From NCBI RefSeq assembly GCF_015277515.1, contig NZ_CP063767.1, positions 744,001 to 808,000 on the forward strand: 64,000 nt of DNA, in the 5' to 3' direction. Source of the DNA: Thermophilibacter immobilis (lineage in GTDB: Bacteria; Actinomycetota; Coriobacteriia; Coriobacteriales; Atopobiaceae). The notes beneath the pieces were generated by a model. It saw nothing but the letters and a program-made list of their open reading frames with translations, had not been told where the DNA came from and did no database searches. Positions 38,850-49,205 of the stretch are shown piece after piece. Positions within the stretch are counted from its first letter, which is position 1; each line of letters starts with the position of its first letter. Made by a program: the position numbers and the translations under genes.

Positions 38850-40520
38850 GTGAGTGGAGAGACGCCCCGTGGCTTTCGTGACATCCTTCCCGAGGAGGCG
38901 CTCGCGCGCGAGCGCATCTCGGACGCCGTTCGCTCGTGCTTCTCGTCCCATGGCTACCTGCCCGTGGAGACGCCGCTGCTCGAGGACCGCGCGGCGCTGG
39001 AGCGCGGGAGCTCCCTCAGGGACTCTCCGTTCCAGCTTTTCGACGCCGATGACAGTCTGCTCGTCCTGCGCCCCGACCTCACGCTCCCCGTCGCGCGCCT
39101 CGTGGCCGGCCGCGTCGGCGAGAACGAACTGCCCGCGCGCTTTCGCTACAGCGCCCCGGTCGTGCGGGAGGAGCCCTCGCTGCGCGGCCAGCCCCGTCAG
39201 TTCACGCAGCTCGGCGTCGAGCTCGTGGGCACGGACGGCACCGCCTCGGAGGTCGAGGTCGTGCTCCTGCTCGCCGAGGTCCTGGAGACCCTGGCGGTGC
39301 CGGGCTGGAAGATCGTCTTTGGCTCCGTCACGCCGCTGACCGCGCTGCTCGACTGCTGCGCCCCCACGTCCGAGTTCCTGGACGCCGCGCTCGCGCTCGT
39401 GCACGACTCGGACCTCGTGGGCCTCGACGAGCTCGCCGCCGCCACGCCCGACCTTGCGCCCGCCGTGGCGCGGGCCCTCACCGAGGTCTGCCGCATGGCC
39501 GGCGGCGTCGACGTCATCGGACGAGTGGACGAGCTCCTCGCCGCGGCCGGCGTCCCCGAGGACGGCCGCGGCACCGCCGAGCTCTCCGCCCTCGTGGGAA
39601 AGCTCGCGGGCCTCTTCGAGGCCGGGCGCGTGTCCTTTGACTTCTCGATCATCAACTCGTTCGACTACTACACGGGCATCATCTTCAAGGGCTACGCGGA
39701 GGGCATCGCCGCGAGCCTCGCCTCGGGCGGCCGCTACGACGTGGTCCTGCGCAACTTCGGCCGCCCCGGCCTGGCGGCCTGCGGCTTCGCCCTGTCGCTC
39801 GAGCGGCTCCAGGAGGTCCTCGGCGAGCCGGGAGAGTCCGGCGTGGTCACCCCGGGCGTGCGCCTGGCCGAGCGGCCCCTGCGCATCGCGGTCCCCAAGG
39901 GGTCCCTGTTCGAGGACACCCTGCGGGTCCTGGCGGCCACCGGCCTGCCCGCCGCGGAGCTCGCCCATCCCGGGCGCAAGCTGATCGTGGCGTCGGGCGA
40001 CGTCGAGTACGTCATCGTGCGCGCCCAGGACGCCCCGGCCTTCGTGGGCCACGGCGGCGCGGACTGCGGCATCTGCGGGAGCGACTCGCTCATAGAGGCC
40101 GGCCTTGACCTCCTGCAGCTCGTTGACCTGGGCTACGGCGGCTGTCGCTTCGTGGTCGCAGAGCCTGCGGGCCGCGCGGGCGCCGCCGAGGACGCCTACC
40201 GCTGGCGGGGGACCGTGCGCGTGGCCACCAAGTACCCCCGCATCACCCAGCGCTACTATGACGGCATCGGCCAGCAGGTCGACATCGTGCACCTCCACGG
40301 CAACATCGAGCTCGGCCCCATCGTGGGCATGACCGACCGCATCGTGGACATCACGGCCACGGGCACGACGCTCGCCGAGAACGACCTCGTGGTCGTGGAC
40401 GACGTCATGGAGTGCACGGCGCGCTTCTTCGCCGGGCCCGCGGCATATCGCTGCGACAGGAGGATTCGCGACCTCGCGGAGCGTCTCGCCGAGGTCAGGG
40501 AGAAAGGCGTGAGACCATGA
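38850..40520 (+). CDS. hisZG: HisZ-HisG fusion: ATP phosphoribosyltransferase regulatory plus catalytic subunits
   Basis: 556 residues in one frame. The GTG is chosen because GGAGAGGA lies 7 bases upstream; an ATG at 38808 lacks a ribosome site and abuts the operator. Residues 1 to about 335 are HisZ, a histidyl-tRNA synthetase paralogue (GFRDILPEEA, LLVLRPDLTLPVARLVA, ARFRYSAPVVRE, FDYYTGIIFKGY). Residues from about 342 are short-form HisG (LRIAVPKGSLFEDTL, GGADCGICGSD, YPRITQRYYD and the PRPP loop DITATGTTLAEN). Short HisG normally needs HisZ as a separate subunit; here both are joined. It catalyses the first, feedback-controlled step of histidine synthesis. It overlaps hisD by 4 bases. Confidence 0.92.
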   Translation: MSGETPRGFRDILPEEALARERISDAVRSCFSSHGYLPVETPLLEDRAALERGSSLRDSPFQLFDADDSLLVLRPDLTLPVARLVAGRVGENELPARFRYSAPVVREEPSLRGQPRQFTQLGVELVGTDGTASEVEVVLLLAEVLETLAVPGWKIVFGSVTPLTALLDCCAPTSEFLDAALALVHDSDLVGLDELAAATPDLAPAVARALTEVCRMAGGVDVIGRVDELLAAAGVPEDGRGTAELSALVGKLAGLFEAGRVSFDFSIINSFDYYTGIIFKGYAEGIAASLASGGRYDVVLRNFGRPGLAACGFALSLERLQEVLGEPGESGVVTPGVRLAERPLRIAVPKGSLFEDTLRVLAATGLPAAELAHPGRKLIVASGDVEYVIVRAQDAPAFVGHGGADCGICGSDSLIEAGLDLLQLVDLGYGGCRFVVAEPAGRAGAAEDAYRWRGTVRVATKYPRITQRYYDGIGQQVDIVHLHGNIELGPIVGMTDRIVDITATGTTLAENDLVVVDDVMECTARFFAGPAAYRCDRRIRDLAERLAEVREKGVRP

Positions 40521-41923
40521 GAGAGATCGTGCTCGAGGGGGGCCGTCGCCTCACGGCGGCCGACCTCAATCGCTCGGGGCCCCTGCCCGCCGAGGCCGTC
40601 CAGGCCGCCGAGAAGATCGTGGACGACGTCCGCGCGCGGGGAGACGCCGCCGTGCGCGAGCTCTGCCTGCGCTTCGACGGTGTCTGCCCCAAGAGCTTCC
40701 GCGTGCCCGACGAGCTTGTCGCCGGCGCGGCGGACCTGGTGGACCCCGAGTTCCTGTCCGCGCTCGACCGCGCCTACGACCAGATCCTGGACTTCCACGA
40801 GCGGGAGCGCACGCAGTCCTGGTTCACCACACGACCGGATGGCACGATCCTCGGCATGCAGGTCACGCCGGTGGCCTCGGTGGCCGTCTACGTGCCCGGC
40901 GGGCGGGCCCAGTACCCCTCGACGGTCCTCATGGACACGGTGCCCGCCAAGGTCGCGGGCGTGGGGCGCGTGGTCATGCTCACCCCGCCCCAGGCCGACG
41001 GGTCCCTCTCGGCCTACACGCTCGCCGCCGCGGCCCTCGCGGGCGTCGACGAGGTCTACGCCGTGGGGGGCGCGCAGGCCATCGCCGCCGCCGCGTACGG
41101 CACCGAGTCGATCGCGCCCGTCGACAAGATCGTGGGGCCCGGCAACGCCTTCGTGGCGGCCGCCAAGCGCCGCGTCTCGGGCGACGTGGGCATCGACATG
41201 GTGGCCGGCCCCTCCGAGGTCTGCGTGCTCGCCGACGCCACGGCCGACCCCGTGGTCGTGGCCGCCGACCTCATGGCCCAGGCCGAGCACGACCCGCTCG
41301 CCCACTGCTTCCTCGTGACCTGCGCACCCGACCTGCGCGACCTGGTGGAGGAGGCCGTGAGCTGGCTCGTCTCCCAGAGCCCGCGCGAGAGGATCACCCG
41401 CGCCTCCCTGGAGGACTGCGGCGCCGTCGTGGTCGCGCCCGACCTCGCCCGCGCCGTCGAGGCCGTCAACGAGATCGCCCCCGAGCACCTCGAGCTCCAC
41501 TGCGCAGACGCCTTCTCGCTCCTCGGCAAGGTCAGAAACGCCGGCGCCATCTTCGTGGGCGCCTGGAGCTCCGAGCCCCTGGGCGACTACGTGGCCGGCC
41601 CCAACCACACGCTGCCCACGGGCGGCACGGCTCGCTTCTCGAGCCCCCTTGGCGTCTCCGACTTCCAGAAGCGCTCGAGCGTGATCAGCTACACGCCCGA
41701 GGCCCTGCTCGCCGACGCCCCCGCGGTCCAGGTGCTCGCCCAGTCCGAGGGCCTGTGGGCCCACGCCCTCTCGGTCGGGCTGCGCCGCAGGCTTGCCGAG
41801 CAGGGCCTGGACTCCTACGACGACCCCGCGGCCGCCTGCGTGGACGCTTACCGCGTGGCCTGGCCCCACGACCTCGACGCGCCGGGGAAGGCCTCTCTGC
41901 CCGGCTGCGAGGGGAGGGCCTGA
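40517..41923 (+). CDS. hisD: Histidinol dehydrogenase
   Basis: 468 residues. The ATGA overlap with hisZG fixes the start. GPGNAFVAAAKRRVSG, GIDMVAGPSEVCVLAD, the zinc ligands in QAEHDPLAH and GPNHTLPTGG are all intact. It oxidises histidinol to histidine in two NAD-dependent steps in the cytosol. It is the second gene of the his operon, with a further 1-base overlap (TGATG) to hisC. It is somewhat longer than the E. coli enzyme (about 430), mainly at the C-terminus. Confidence 0.95.
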   Translation: MREIVLEGGRRLTAADLNRSGPLPAEAVQAAEKIVDDVRARGDAAVRELCLRFDGVCPKSFRVPDELVAGAADLVDPEFLSALDRAYDQILDFHERERTQSWFTTRPDGTILGMQVTPVASVAVYVPGGRAQYPSTVLMDTVPAKVAGVGRVVMLTPPQADGSLSAYTLAAAALAGVDEVYAVGGAQAIAAAAYGTESIAPVDKIVGPGNAFVAAAKRRVSGDVGIDMVAGPSEVCVLADATADPVVVAADLMAQAEHDPLAHCFLVTCAPDLRDLVEEAVSWLVSQSPRERITRASLEDCGAVVVAPDLARAVEAVNEIAPEHLELHCADAFSLLGKVRNAGAIFVGAWSSEPLGDYVAGPNHTLPTGGTARFSSPLGVSDFQKRSSVISYTPEALLADAPAVQVLAQSEGLWAHALSVGLRRRLAEQGLDSYDDPAAACVDAYRVAWPHDLDAPGKASLPGCEGRA

Positions 41924-43011
41924 TGGCCCCTCGCTCCGACGTCGGCGGCCGCGTGCGCCCCGCGCTCAGGGGCCTGGCGCCCTACGACCCGGCCTTCTCG
42001 GCCTGCCGCGTGAACCTCTCGGCTAACGAGAACACCCACGAGGTGCCCGCCCCCGTGCGCGACGCCGTGCGCGAGGCGCTTCTCGCCACGCCGCTCAACC
42101 GCTACCCGGACCCCCTGGCCAACGACCTGAGGGACGCCCTCGCGGCCTGGCACGGCGTGGGCCGCTCCTCGCTCATCGTGGGCAACGGCGGCGACGAGAT
42201 CCTCTACAACCTGCTTCTGGCCTTTGGCGGGCCGGGGCGCACGCTCGTCCACTGCCCGCCGGACTTCGCCGAGTACGAGAACTTCGCCGCGATCACCGAG
42301 ACGGCCTGCGTGGACGTCTGGCGTGACGCCGAGGACTTCTCGGTGGACGCGGACTCGCTCGTGGACGCCGCGCGCGCGGCCGACCTCGTGATCGTGACCT
42401 CGCCCAACAACCCCACGGGCGACCTCTTTGACCCCGCGCTCGTGCGGCGCCTGCTCGACGAGACGGGCGCTCTCGTGCTCGTGGACGAGGCCTACGTGGA
42501 GTTTGCGCCCGAGGGCTCGAGCCTCGCCTCCTGGGTCGCGGGCGACCCCCGCCTCATGGTTCTGCGCACGCTCTCCAAGGCGTTTGCGCTCGCCGGGCTG
42601 CGCTGCGGCTATCTCGTGGCCGACCCGGCCGTGGTCGACGTGCTCACGTCCATCCGCCAGATCTACTCGGTCGACGTCCTCGCCCAGGCCGTGGCCGCGG
42701 CCTCCCTCGCCTGCCGCGACCAGATTCGTGGCCTGGTCGCCGACATCGTGGCCGAGCGCGCGCGCCTGGCCGCGGGCCTCGCGCGCATGGTGGGCGTGAA
42801 GGTCTGGCCGAGCGCGGGAAACTTCGTGCTCGTGCGCATGGCCCGCGCGGGCGTCATCCGCCGCCGTCTGCGCGACGAGCGCTCGATCCTGGTGCGCGAC
42901 TTCAGCTACGCGCCGGGGCTTAACGACTGTCTGAGACTGACCGTGGGCGCGCGCGAGGAGGACGACGCCCTTCTCGGCGCGCTCGCGGAACTGACGAGGG
43001 GGGAATCATGA
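41923..43011 (+). CDS. hisC: Histidinol-phosphate aminotransferase
   Basis: 362 residues. The PLP enzyme signatures are in order: [11 protein letters not shown] near the N-terminus, [28 protein letters not shown], and [17 protein letters not shown] with the Schiff-base Lys. The ATG overlaps the hisD stop by one base. It transfers the amino group from glutamate to imidazole acetol phosphate. Length is normal for HisC. Confidence 0.95.
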   Translation: MAPRSDVGGRVRPALRGLAPYDPAFSACRVNLSANENTHEVPAPVRDAVREALLATPLNRYPDPLANDLRDALAAWHGVGRSSLIVGNGGDEILYNLLLAFGGPGRTLVHCPPDFAEYENFAAITETACVDVWRDAEDFSVDADSLVDAARAADLVIVTSPNNPTGDLFDPALVRRLLDETGALVLVDEAYVEFAPEGSSLASWVAGDPRLMVLRTLSKAFALAGLRCGYLVADPAVVDVLTSIRQIYSVDVLAQAVAAASLACRDQIRGLVADIVAERARLAAGLARMVGVKVWPSAGNFVLVRMARAGVIRRRLRDERSILVRDFSYAPGLNDCLRLTVGAREEDDALLGALAELTRGES

Positions 43012-43595
43012 CAAGGACGGCACAGGTGGTCCGCGCGACCGCGGAGACCGACATCGGGGTCCAGGTTGATCTCGACGGGACGGGCACCGCCGACGTGGCG
43101 ACCGGGGTCGGCTTCTTCGACCACATGCTGAGCGCCCTGGCGCGCCACTCGCTCGTGGACCTGACGGTGCGCGCGAAGGGCGACACCTGGGTGGACGACC
43201 ACCACACCGTGGAGGACGTGGGCATCGCCTGCGGTCAGGCGCTCGCCCAGGCCCTGGGCGACAAGCGCGGCATCCGCCGCTTTGGCAGCGCCGCGGTCCC
43301 CCTCGACGAGGCGCTCGTCCTGGCGGCGGTGGACGTCTCCGGAAGGGGGGAGCTCTTCTGGGACGTGCCGATAGGCCCCGCCAAGGTCGGCACCTTTGAC
43401 ACCGAGCTCGGCCACGAGTTCTTTGTGGGGCTCGCACGTGACGCTGGCATCACCTTGCACCTGCGGCTCGTCTGCGGCAAGAACGCACATCACATCCTCG
43501 AGGCCACCTTCAAGGCCGCGGCCCGTGCGCTGCGCGTCGCCGTCGAGAGCGACCCGCGCGTCGACGACGTCCCCTCGACCAAGGGGAGCCTGTGA
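43008..43595 (+). CDS. hisB: Imidazoleglycerol-phosphate dehydratase
   Basis: 195 residues, monofunctional (no HAD phosphatase half as in E. coli). [35 protein letters not shown], the later ELGHEFF and [19 protein letters not shown] give the His/Glu manganese sites. It overlaps hisC by 4 bases. Because the phosphatase half is missing, a separate histidinol-phosphatase is required; a PHP-type candidate lies at 46123-46971. Confidence 0.95.
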   Translation: MTRTAQVVRATAETDIGVQVDLDGTGTADVATGVGFFDHMLSALARHSLVDLTVRAKGDTWVDDHHTVEDVGIACGQALAQALGDKRGIRRFGSAAVPLDEALVLAAVDVSGRGELFWDVPIGPAKVGTFDTELGHEFFVGLARDAGITLHLRLVCGKNAHHILEATFKAAARALRVAVESDPRVDDVPSTKGSL

Positions 43596-44260
43596 TGGCG
43601 GACGGCGGTCGCATCGTCGTCGTCGACTACCACAAGGGCAACCTCCTGTCGGTCGCCCGAGGCCTCGCCGAGGCCGGCGCCACCGCCGAGGTCACGGACG
43701 ACACGGCACGGATTCGCGCCGCCGCGGGCGTGGTCCTACCGGGGGTGGGCAGCTTCGAGGACGCCATGGGCTACGTGCGCGCCTCGGGGCAGGACGAGGC
43801 CCTTCTCGACGTCATGCGGGCGGGCGTCCCCTTCCTGGGCATCTGCCTGGGGCTGCACCTCATCTTCGAGCGGGGGAGCGAGTGCTCCCCCGGCACCGAG
43901 TGGGTCCGTGGCCTGGGGCTCCTCCCGGGCAGCGTCACGCGCCTGGACGCGGGTCGCCTCAAGGTCCCTCACGTGGGCTGGGACCAGATTCACCTCACCG
44001 AGCACGGGCGCGCCTGCCCGCTCTTCGAAGGCGTGCCCGAGGGCGCCAACGTCTACTTCACCCACTCCTTCGCGCTCGCGGGAGACGTGGGTGCGGCCGT
44101 CGTGACCGCGCGCACCCACTACGCGCGGAGCTTTGCCTCGGCCGTGTGGGAAGACAACGTCTACGGCGTCCAGTTCCACCCCGAGAAGTCCTCGGCGGCG
44201 GGTCTCAAGATCCTCTCCAACTTCGCGGGCATCGTGCGCGAGCGGGAGGTGCGGCCATGA
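43595..44260 (+). CDS. hisH: Imidazole glycerol phosphate synthase, glutaminase subunit
   Basis: 221 residues. Class I glutamine amidotransferase: VLPGVGSFEDAM, the nucleophile Cys in LGICLGLHL, and VQFHPEKSS with the catalytic His-Glu. The ATG at 43595 overlaps the hisB stop by one base and has AAGGGGAG 6 bases upstream; the adjacent GTG is less well placed. HisH supplies ammonia to HisF. A stop-start overlap with hisA follows. Confidence 0.94.
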   Translation: MADGGRIVVVDYHKGNLLSVARGLAEAGATAEVTDDTARIRAAAGVVLPGVGSFEDAMGYVRASGQDEALLDVMRAGVPFLGICLGLHLIFERGSECSPGTEWVRGLGLLPGSVTRLDAGRLKVPHVGWDQIHLTEHGRACPLFEGVPEGANVYFTHSFALAGDVGAAVVTARTHYARSFASAVWEDNVYGVQFHPEKSSAAGLKILSNFAGIVREREVRP

Positions 44261-45008
44261 TCGTCTTCCCGGCCATAGACCTCGTGGGCGGCCGCGTGGT
44301 GCGCCTCGCGCGCGGCGACCGCTCGAGGATGGACGTCTACTCCGACGACCCGGCCGCCGTGGCGGCCGACTTCGCGCGGCGCGGCGCCACCTGGGTGCAC
44401 GTGGTGGACCTCTCCGCCGCGCTCGAGGAGGACGGGCCCGCGCGCGCGGCCAACGCCGCCGCGATCCGCAACGTCTGCGCGGTGCGCGGCCTCTCCGTGG
44501 ACGCAGGAGGCGGGGTGCGCGACCTCGCCGCCGTGGAGCGCCTGGCAGACCTGGGCGTGCGGCGCGTGGCCATCGGAACGGCGCTCGTGCGCGGCGAGAC
44601 CTTCGCGGCTGAGGCGGCCCGCAGCTTCGGCGACCTCGTGGTCGCCGACGTGGCCGCCCGTGGCGGCCGGGTGTGGGTCAACGGATGGCGCGAGGACGCG
44701 TCCCTCGCCGCCGACGAGCTCGTGGCGCGCCTCGCCGGGCTGGGCTACCGCCACCTCGTCTTCACCGACGTCGCCCGCGACGGCATGCGCTGCGGCGTCG
44801 ACGTCGACGCCTACCGCCACGTGGCCGAGGTCGCGGGCTTTCCCGTGGTGGCCTCGGGCGGCGTCACGGACGCGGGCGACGTCCGCGCCCTCGCCGCGGC
44901 CGGCCCGGGCGTGATCGAGGGCGTCATCTGCGGGCGGGCCCTCTACGAGGGGTCCCTCTCGCTGGGGGACGCCCTCGCGGCCGCGCGGAGCTCACGAGAG
45001 GAGCCGTC

Positions 45009-45015
<7 letters not shown>
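44257..45015 (+). CDS. hisA: ProFAR isomerase
   Basis: 252 residues, beta/alpha barrel. The catalytic Asp in [18 protein letters not shown] and the second in [12 protein letters not shown], and phosphate-binding GGGVRD and ASGGV loops, fit HisA rather than HisF. It isomerises ProFAR to PRFAR. It overlaps hisH by 4 bases and hisF by 7. Actinobacteria often use PriA (HisA/TrpF); I cannot separate PriA from HisA by eye. Confidence 0.92.
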
Positions 45016-45776
<761 letters not shown>

Positions 45777-45860
45777 GGGGGCCCTCGCGGCTGCCCCAGC
45801 TCCCGATTCGTAAGCGCGGCGTCTCGTCCCCAGTTTGCCCGGGCCCCTGCCCCCGTGAGT

Positions 45861-46122
45861 CGCCGCATGTGTCCCGCGCTGCCGTGACCAGGTGTCTTGC
45901 GCGAGGCGCTTGCGGCATTCTGGTGTCGAGAAGCGCCGCATGTGCCCCGTCGGGTACTGGCGCGTCTCCTCCGCGGGGCGCTTCACGCGATTCTCGCCGT
46001 CAGAGCGCCGCGAGCGTCCCGCTTGCCGCGGTCGCCCATCCTGTGCGGGCCCCCTGCGGCCTTGCATCACCGAGAGGCGCCGCGAGCGCCCCGCACGGGT
46101 CCCGCCGTCGCCAGCGCCCGCC
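45861..46122. repeat. Degenerate 72-bp tandem repeat, about 3.6 copies
   Basis: Cores CGCCGCATGTGTCCCG, CGCCGCATGTGCCCCG, CGCCGCGAGCGTCCCG and CGCCGCGAGCGCCCCG start at 45861, 45934, 46006 and 46078, a spacing of 73, 72 and 72 bases. Units also share GGCGCTT, ATTCT and a GAG-rich end. The array fills the gap between the convergent hisF and PHP genes. A single poor copy of the GCTTACGAATCGGGAG-type repeat precedes it near 45797-45815. Confidence 0.7.
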
Positions 46123-46971
46123 CTACGCGAGTGCGACCGTCTCCCAGTCGCCGTCGGCGTGGGGGACCTCGACGCAGCGATAGCCGCAGCGCGCGGCGTG
46201 GGCGTAGGCCTCGCCGACGCCCCAGCAGACGTCGGGCGCGCAATGGGCGTCGGAGCCTACGGTCAGCGGCACACCGGCGGCGGCGAAGCGCTCGAGAAGG
46301 CCGCGCGTGGGGTAGTAGTCGGCCACGCTCTTGCGCAGGCCAGCCGTGGAGAGCTCCACGCGCCGGCCCGTGTCGCGCGCGCACGAGACCATCCGGTCCC
46401 AGAGCGGCGCCAGGTCGATCATGGGCGTGAGACCCTCGCGCGCGAAGCGCATCGCGAGATCGGGGTGGGCCATGCTGTCGAAGGCGAGGGGGCTCTCGCA
46501 GGCGGCGCACCACGCATCCGCGTAGCGCCGCCAGACCTCGTCGGGGCCCAGGGCGCGCCAGACGTGGAGGTCGGCCGTATAGTCGATCCAGCCGACGTCG
46601 TCGCCGGCGCGCGCGGGGTCGCCGATCCAGTGGACGCTCCCCAGGCGCACGACGGCTCCCGCGCTCCAGCGCTCGACGAGGGGCTCGCAGCCGACGTACC
46701 AGTCGCACTCGAAGCCGTAGACGAGCTCCGGGCCGTCGTCGAGCCGCCCGGCGAGCGCGCGGGCCTCCTCGAACGCGGCCCGGTGCGCGGCCAGGTCGCT
46801 CTCGACCACCTGCGCCTCGCCGGTGGGGTCCATGCTTGCCGGCAGCGTGAGGTGGTCGGTCGAGACGAGAACCGCGCAGCCGGCGGCCGCAGCCGCGCGG
46901 ACGTTCTCCTCGAAGGTGGACGTCCCGTCCGAGAAATGGGTGTGCGTGTGGCAGTCGACGATCGGTGTCAT
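46123..46971 (-). CDS. hisJ: PHP-domain histidinol-phosphatase (HisJ/HisK type)
   Basis: 282 residues from an ATG preceded by GAGGAGAG, which overlaps a rival upstream GTG. The PHP metal motifs are VDCHTHTHFSDG at the N-terminus, VSTDHLTLP, GFECDWY, RLGSVHWI, SMAHPDLAMRF and GSDAHCAP. These match the PHP-type histidinol-phosphatases of Gram-positive bacteria. It would hydrolyse histidinol phosphate, supplying the step missing from the monofunctional HisB. It is divergent from hisI and shares the operator-bearing gap of 136 bases with it. Confidence 0.85.
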   Translation of the reverse strand: MTPIVDCHTHTHFSDGTSTFEENVRAAAAAGCAVLVSTDHLTLPASMDPTGEAQVVESDLAAHRAAFEEARALAGRLDDGPELVYGFECDWYVGCEPLVERWSAGAVVRLGSVHWIGDPARAGDDVGWIDYTADLHVWRALGPDEVWRRYADAWCAACESPLAFDSMAHPDLAMRFAREGLTPMIDLAPLWDRMVSCARDTGRRVELSTAGLRKSVADYYPTRGLLERFAAAGVPLTVGSDAHCAPDVCWGVGEAYAHAARCGYRCVEVPHADGDWETVALA

Positions 46972-47063
46972 GGCTCTCCTCACGTGTGGGTCTCATCCGG
47001 CCGGGCTCCCGGCGGCCGCGCGGTGTCCTTCTCGGCACGTTGGCTCGTCTCGGCTCCCGTTGC

Positions 47064-47081
47064 ACTGTAGTGTAGTAAAGT
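47064..47081. promoter_or_regulatory. his operator before hisI
   Basis: ACTGTA-GTGTAG-TAAAGT, the same 6-6-6 palindrome as the sites before hisZG with one arm mismatch, followed by ACTAG. It lies 26 bases before the hisI start and 92 bases before the divergent phosphatase start, so it may control both. Confidence 0.7.
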
Positions 47082-47107
47082 ACTAGACCTCGGACAAGGA
47101 GGATCAC

Positions 47108-47524
47108 ATGGCCCAGACCAACGCGCCGCGCGCCTATGCGGGCGAGAGGCTCGAGAGCGTCACCCCGGACGGCGCGCGCATACGCTTCGACGAGCGCGGC
47201 CTCGTCCCCGCCGTGGTCCAGCAGGCAATGACCGGCGAGGTCCTCATGGTCGCGTGGATGAGCGAGGAGTCTCTCGCGCTCACCCTCTCCACAAAAACCA
47301 CGTGGTTCTGGAGCCGCAGCCGCCGGGAGCTGTGGAACAAGGGGGCCACGAGTGGAAACGTCCAGCACGTGCACCGCGTCCTCGTGGACTGCGACGCGGA
47401 CACGCTGCTCGTGGAGGTGGACTCGCCGGGCCCGGCGTGCCACACCGGGCATCGCAGCTGCTTCTTCCGCGCGCTGGACACCGAGAACGTCGATATGTCC
47501 GGCTTCAAGGTAGACCCACGATAG
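47108..47524 (+). CDS. hisI: Phosphoribosyl-AMP cyclohydrolase
   Basis: 138 residues with AAGGAGG 5 bases before the [40 protein letters not shown], the metal-site [11 protein letters not shown] and the Cys-x-His...Cys pattern [11 protein letters not shown] are all present. It opens the purine ring of phosphoribosyl-AMP, step 3 of the pathway. It is monofunctional, with hisE as a separate gene 10 bases after its stop. Confidence 0.95.
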   Translation: MAQTNAPRAYAGERLESVTPDGARIRFDERGLVPAVVQQAMTGEVLMVAWMSEESLALTLSTKTTWFWSRSRRELWNKGATSGNVQHVHRVLVDCDADTLLVEVDSPGPACHTGHRSCFFRALDTENVDMSGFKVDPR

Positions 47525-47534
47525 AGGAGGCCCC

Positions 47535-47852
47535 ATGGGCGAGCGCACCGCAGACGTGAAGGACGCGAGGATAGGGGAGACCCTGGAGGGGCTGGCCGCT
47601 ACCATCCACGACCGTCGGACGGCGCCCGTGGACGCCTCCTACACGGCGCGCCTGCTCGCAGGCAACGAGGACGAGCTGCTCAAGAAGCTCGCCGAGGAGG
47701 CCAGCGAGGTCATCATGGCCTGCAAGGACGACGACCACGACCACATCCGCTACGAGGCGGGCGACCTGGCCTACCATCTGCTGGTCACGCTCGAGCGCTA
47801 CGGCGTCACGCTCGCCGAGCTCGCCGGCGAGCTCGAGGCCCGCCGCCGCTGA
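47535..47852 (+). CDS. hisE: Phosphoribosyl-ATP pyrophosphohydrolase
   Basis: 105 residues. SYTARLLAGNEDELLKKLAEEASEVIMACKD, then YEAGDLAYHLLVTL, is the MazG-like helical core with its E-E-x-x-E and E-x-x-D metal motifs. It removes pyrophosphate from phosphoribosyl-ATP, step 2. It ends the second his unit; GAGGAGG overlaps the hisI stop. Confidence 0.95.
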   Translation: MGERTADVKDARIGETLEGLAATIHDRRTAPVDASYTARLLAGNEDELLKKLAEEASEVIMACKDDDHDHIRYEAGDLAYHLLVTLERYGVTLAELAGELEARRR

Positions 47853-47942
47853 CGCCCTCCCGTCGCCAAACGCTATAGTAGGCACGCAGGAGCCGCCGCG
47901 CGGGCGGCCCCGCGATTCGTCATGAAAGAGGTCCCCACGAGC

Positions 47943-49205
47943 ATGGCTACGAGGCCAGACAACGTCACCCCCGAGCAGCTTCCCCGGCTGCTCCAGCCCG
48001 TCATCCTGGGCGCGGACTACTCCGCCTACGCCTACGTGCGCGCCTTCTGGGAGGCCTACGAGGCCCGCTCCCTCATCTACGCGAGCTTCGACGTCAAGTC
48101 CATCTCGCGCACCCGCTTCGCCGAGTACCGCGTGGTGGACGGCATCGACCGCGAGGAGGTCCTTCTCGCCACGCTCGAGGCGCTGGGCGAGGAGCTCTGC
48201 GCCTCCGGGCGCGTCTGCTTCCTCGTGACCTGCGGAGACTTCTACGCCCGCATCGTCTCGCAGCACAAGCCCGAGCTCGAGCGGTGGTTCTACACGCCCG
48301 TCGTGGACTTCGATGTCCTCGACTTCGTCACCCAGAAGGAGAACTTCTACCGCGTCTGCGACCAGATCGACATGCCCTACCCCAAGACGCGCTACCTGGA
48401 CTGCGCGGATCTTGCCGCTCAGGTCGACGACGAGGGGTTTCGCTACCCGCTCGTGGCCAAGCCCTCCAACTCGGCGGCCTACCACTACGCGGAGTTTCCC
48501 GGCAAGAAGAAGGTCTTCATCGTTCGGACGCCCGAGGAGCTCCGCCGCATCTACGCCGCCCTCAGGGCCTCATGCTACGACGAGAGCCTCATCGTCCAGG
48601 AGTTCGTCCCCGGCGGCGACTCCCACATGTACGCCGTCTACGCCTACGCGGACGGGGACTCCGACCCCGTGTTCATGGTCTGCGGCCACGTGGGCCTGGA
48701 GGACCACCACCCCGAGGCGATCGGAAACGCCGTGGCCATCGTCCCCGAGCACAACGACGAGGTCTGCGCCGCCGTGGCGCGCTTCATGAAGAAGGTCGGC
48801 TACCACGGCATGGGCTGCTTCGACGCCAAATACGACGAGCGCGACGGGAGCTTTCGCTTCCTGGAGATGAACACGAGGCCCGGTCGGAGCTCGTGGCTCG
48901 TGCTGCTCGCGGGGATCAACTACGCGCGCATGCAGGTGGAGGAGGTCGTGCTCGGCCGCCGGCCCGCCCCCGCCCGTCCCGCTGACGACTGGGTCTACGT
49001 GGCGGTCCCTCGGCGCGTCATCGCCCGCTGCATGCCCGCCGGCGCGCTCAGGGACCGCATCCTGGCCGCCTACGCCAACGGGTCGGCGCGCTTCGCCCTG
49101 GGCTGGGATGCCGACTCGATCTCCCAGCGCCTCTGGGCGCGCGTGAACTACCTGCACCAGGTCTCCAAGTTCAAGCGCTACCTGCCCGAGGGCGATCGCC
49201 CGTGA
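47943..49205 (+). CDS. ATP-grasp ligase, uncharacterised (COG3919-like)
   Basis: 420 residues. A Rossmann-like N-terminal domain (PVILGADYSAYAYVRAFWEAY) precedes the ATP-grasp core: YPLVAKPSNSAAYHYAEFPGKKKVF (Lys for the nucleotide), IVQEFVPGGDSHMYAVYAY and FRFLEMNTRPGRSSW with the metal-binding Glu and Asn. This layout is seen in carboxylate-amine ligases, including the D-aspartate ligases of peptidoglycan cross-bridges, which is one possible role. The start at 47943 has AAAGAGG upstream; an ATG at 47922 has none. It overlaps uvrC by 4 bases, so they share a message, with TATAGT at 47874 as a candidate -10. The substrate is unknown. Confidence 0.78.
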   Translation: MATRPDNVTPEQLPRLLQPVILGADYSAYAYVRAFWEAYEARSLIYASFDVKSISRTRFAEYRVVDGIDREEVLLATLEALGEELCASGRVCFLVTCGDFYARIVSQHKPELERWFYTPVVDFDVLDFVTQKENFYRVCDQIDMPYPKTRYLDCADLAAQVDDEGFRYPLVAKPSNSAAYHYAEFPGKKKVFIVRTPEELRRIYAALRASCYDESLIVQEFVPGGDSHMYAVYAYADGDSDPVFMVCGHVGLEDHHPEAIGNAVAIVPEHNDEVCAAVARFMKKVGYHGMGCFDAKYDERDGSFRFLEMNTRPGRSSWLVLLAGINYARMQVEEVVLGRRPAPARPADDWVYVAVPRRVIARCMPAGALRDRILAAYANGSARFALGWDADSISQRLWARVNYLHQVSKFKRYLPEGDRP

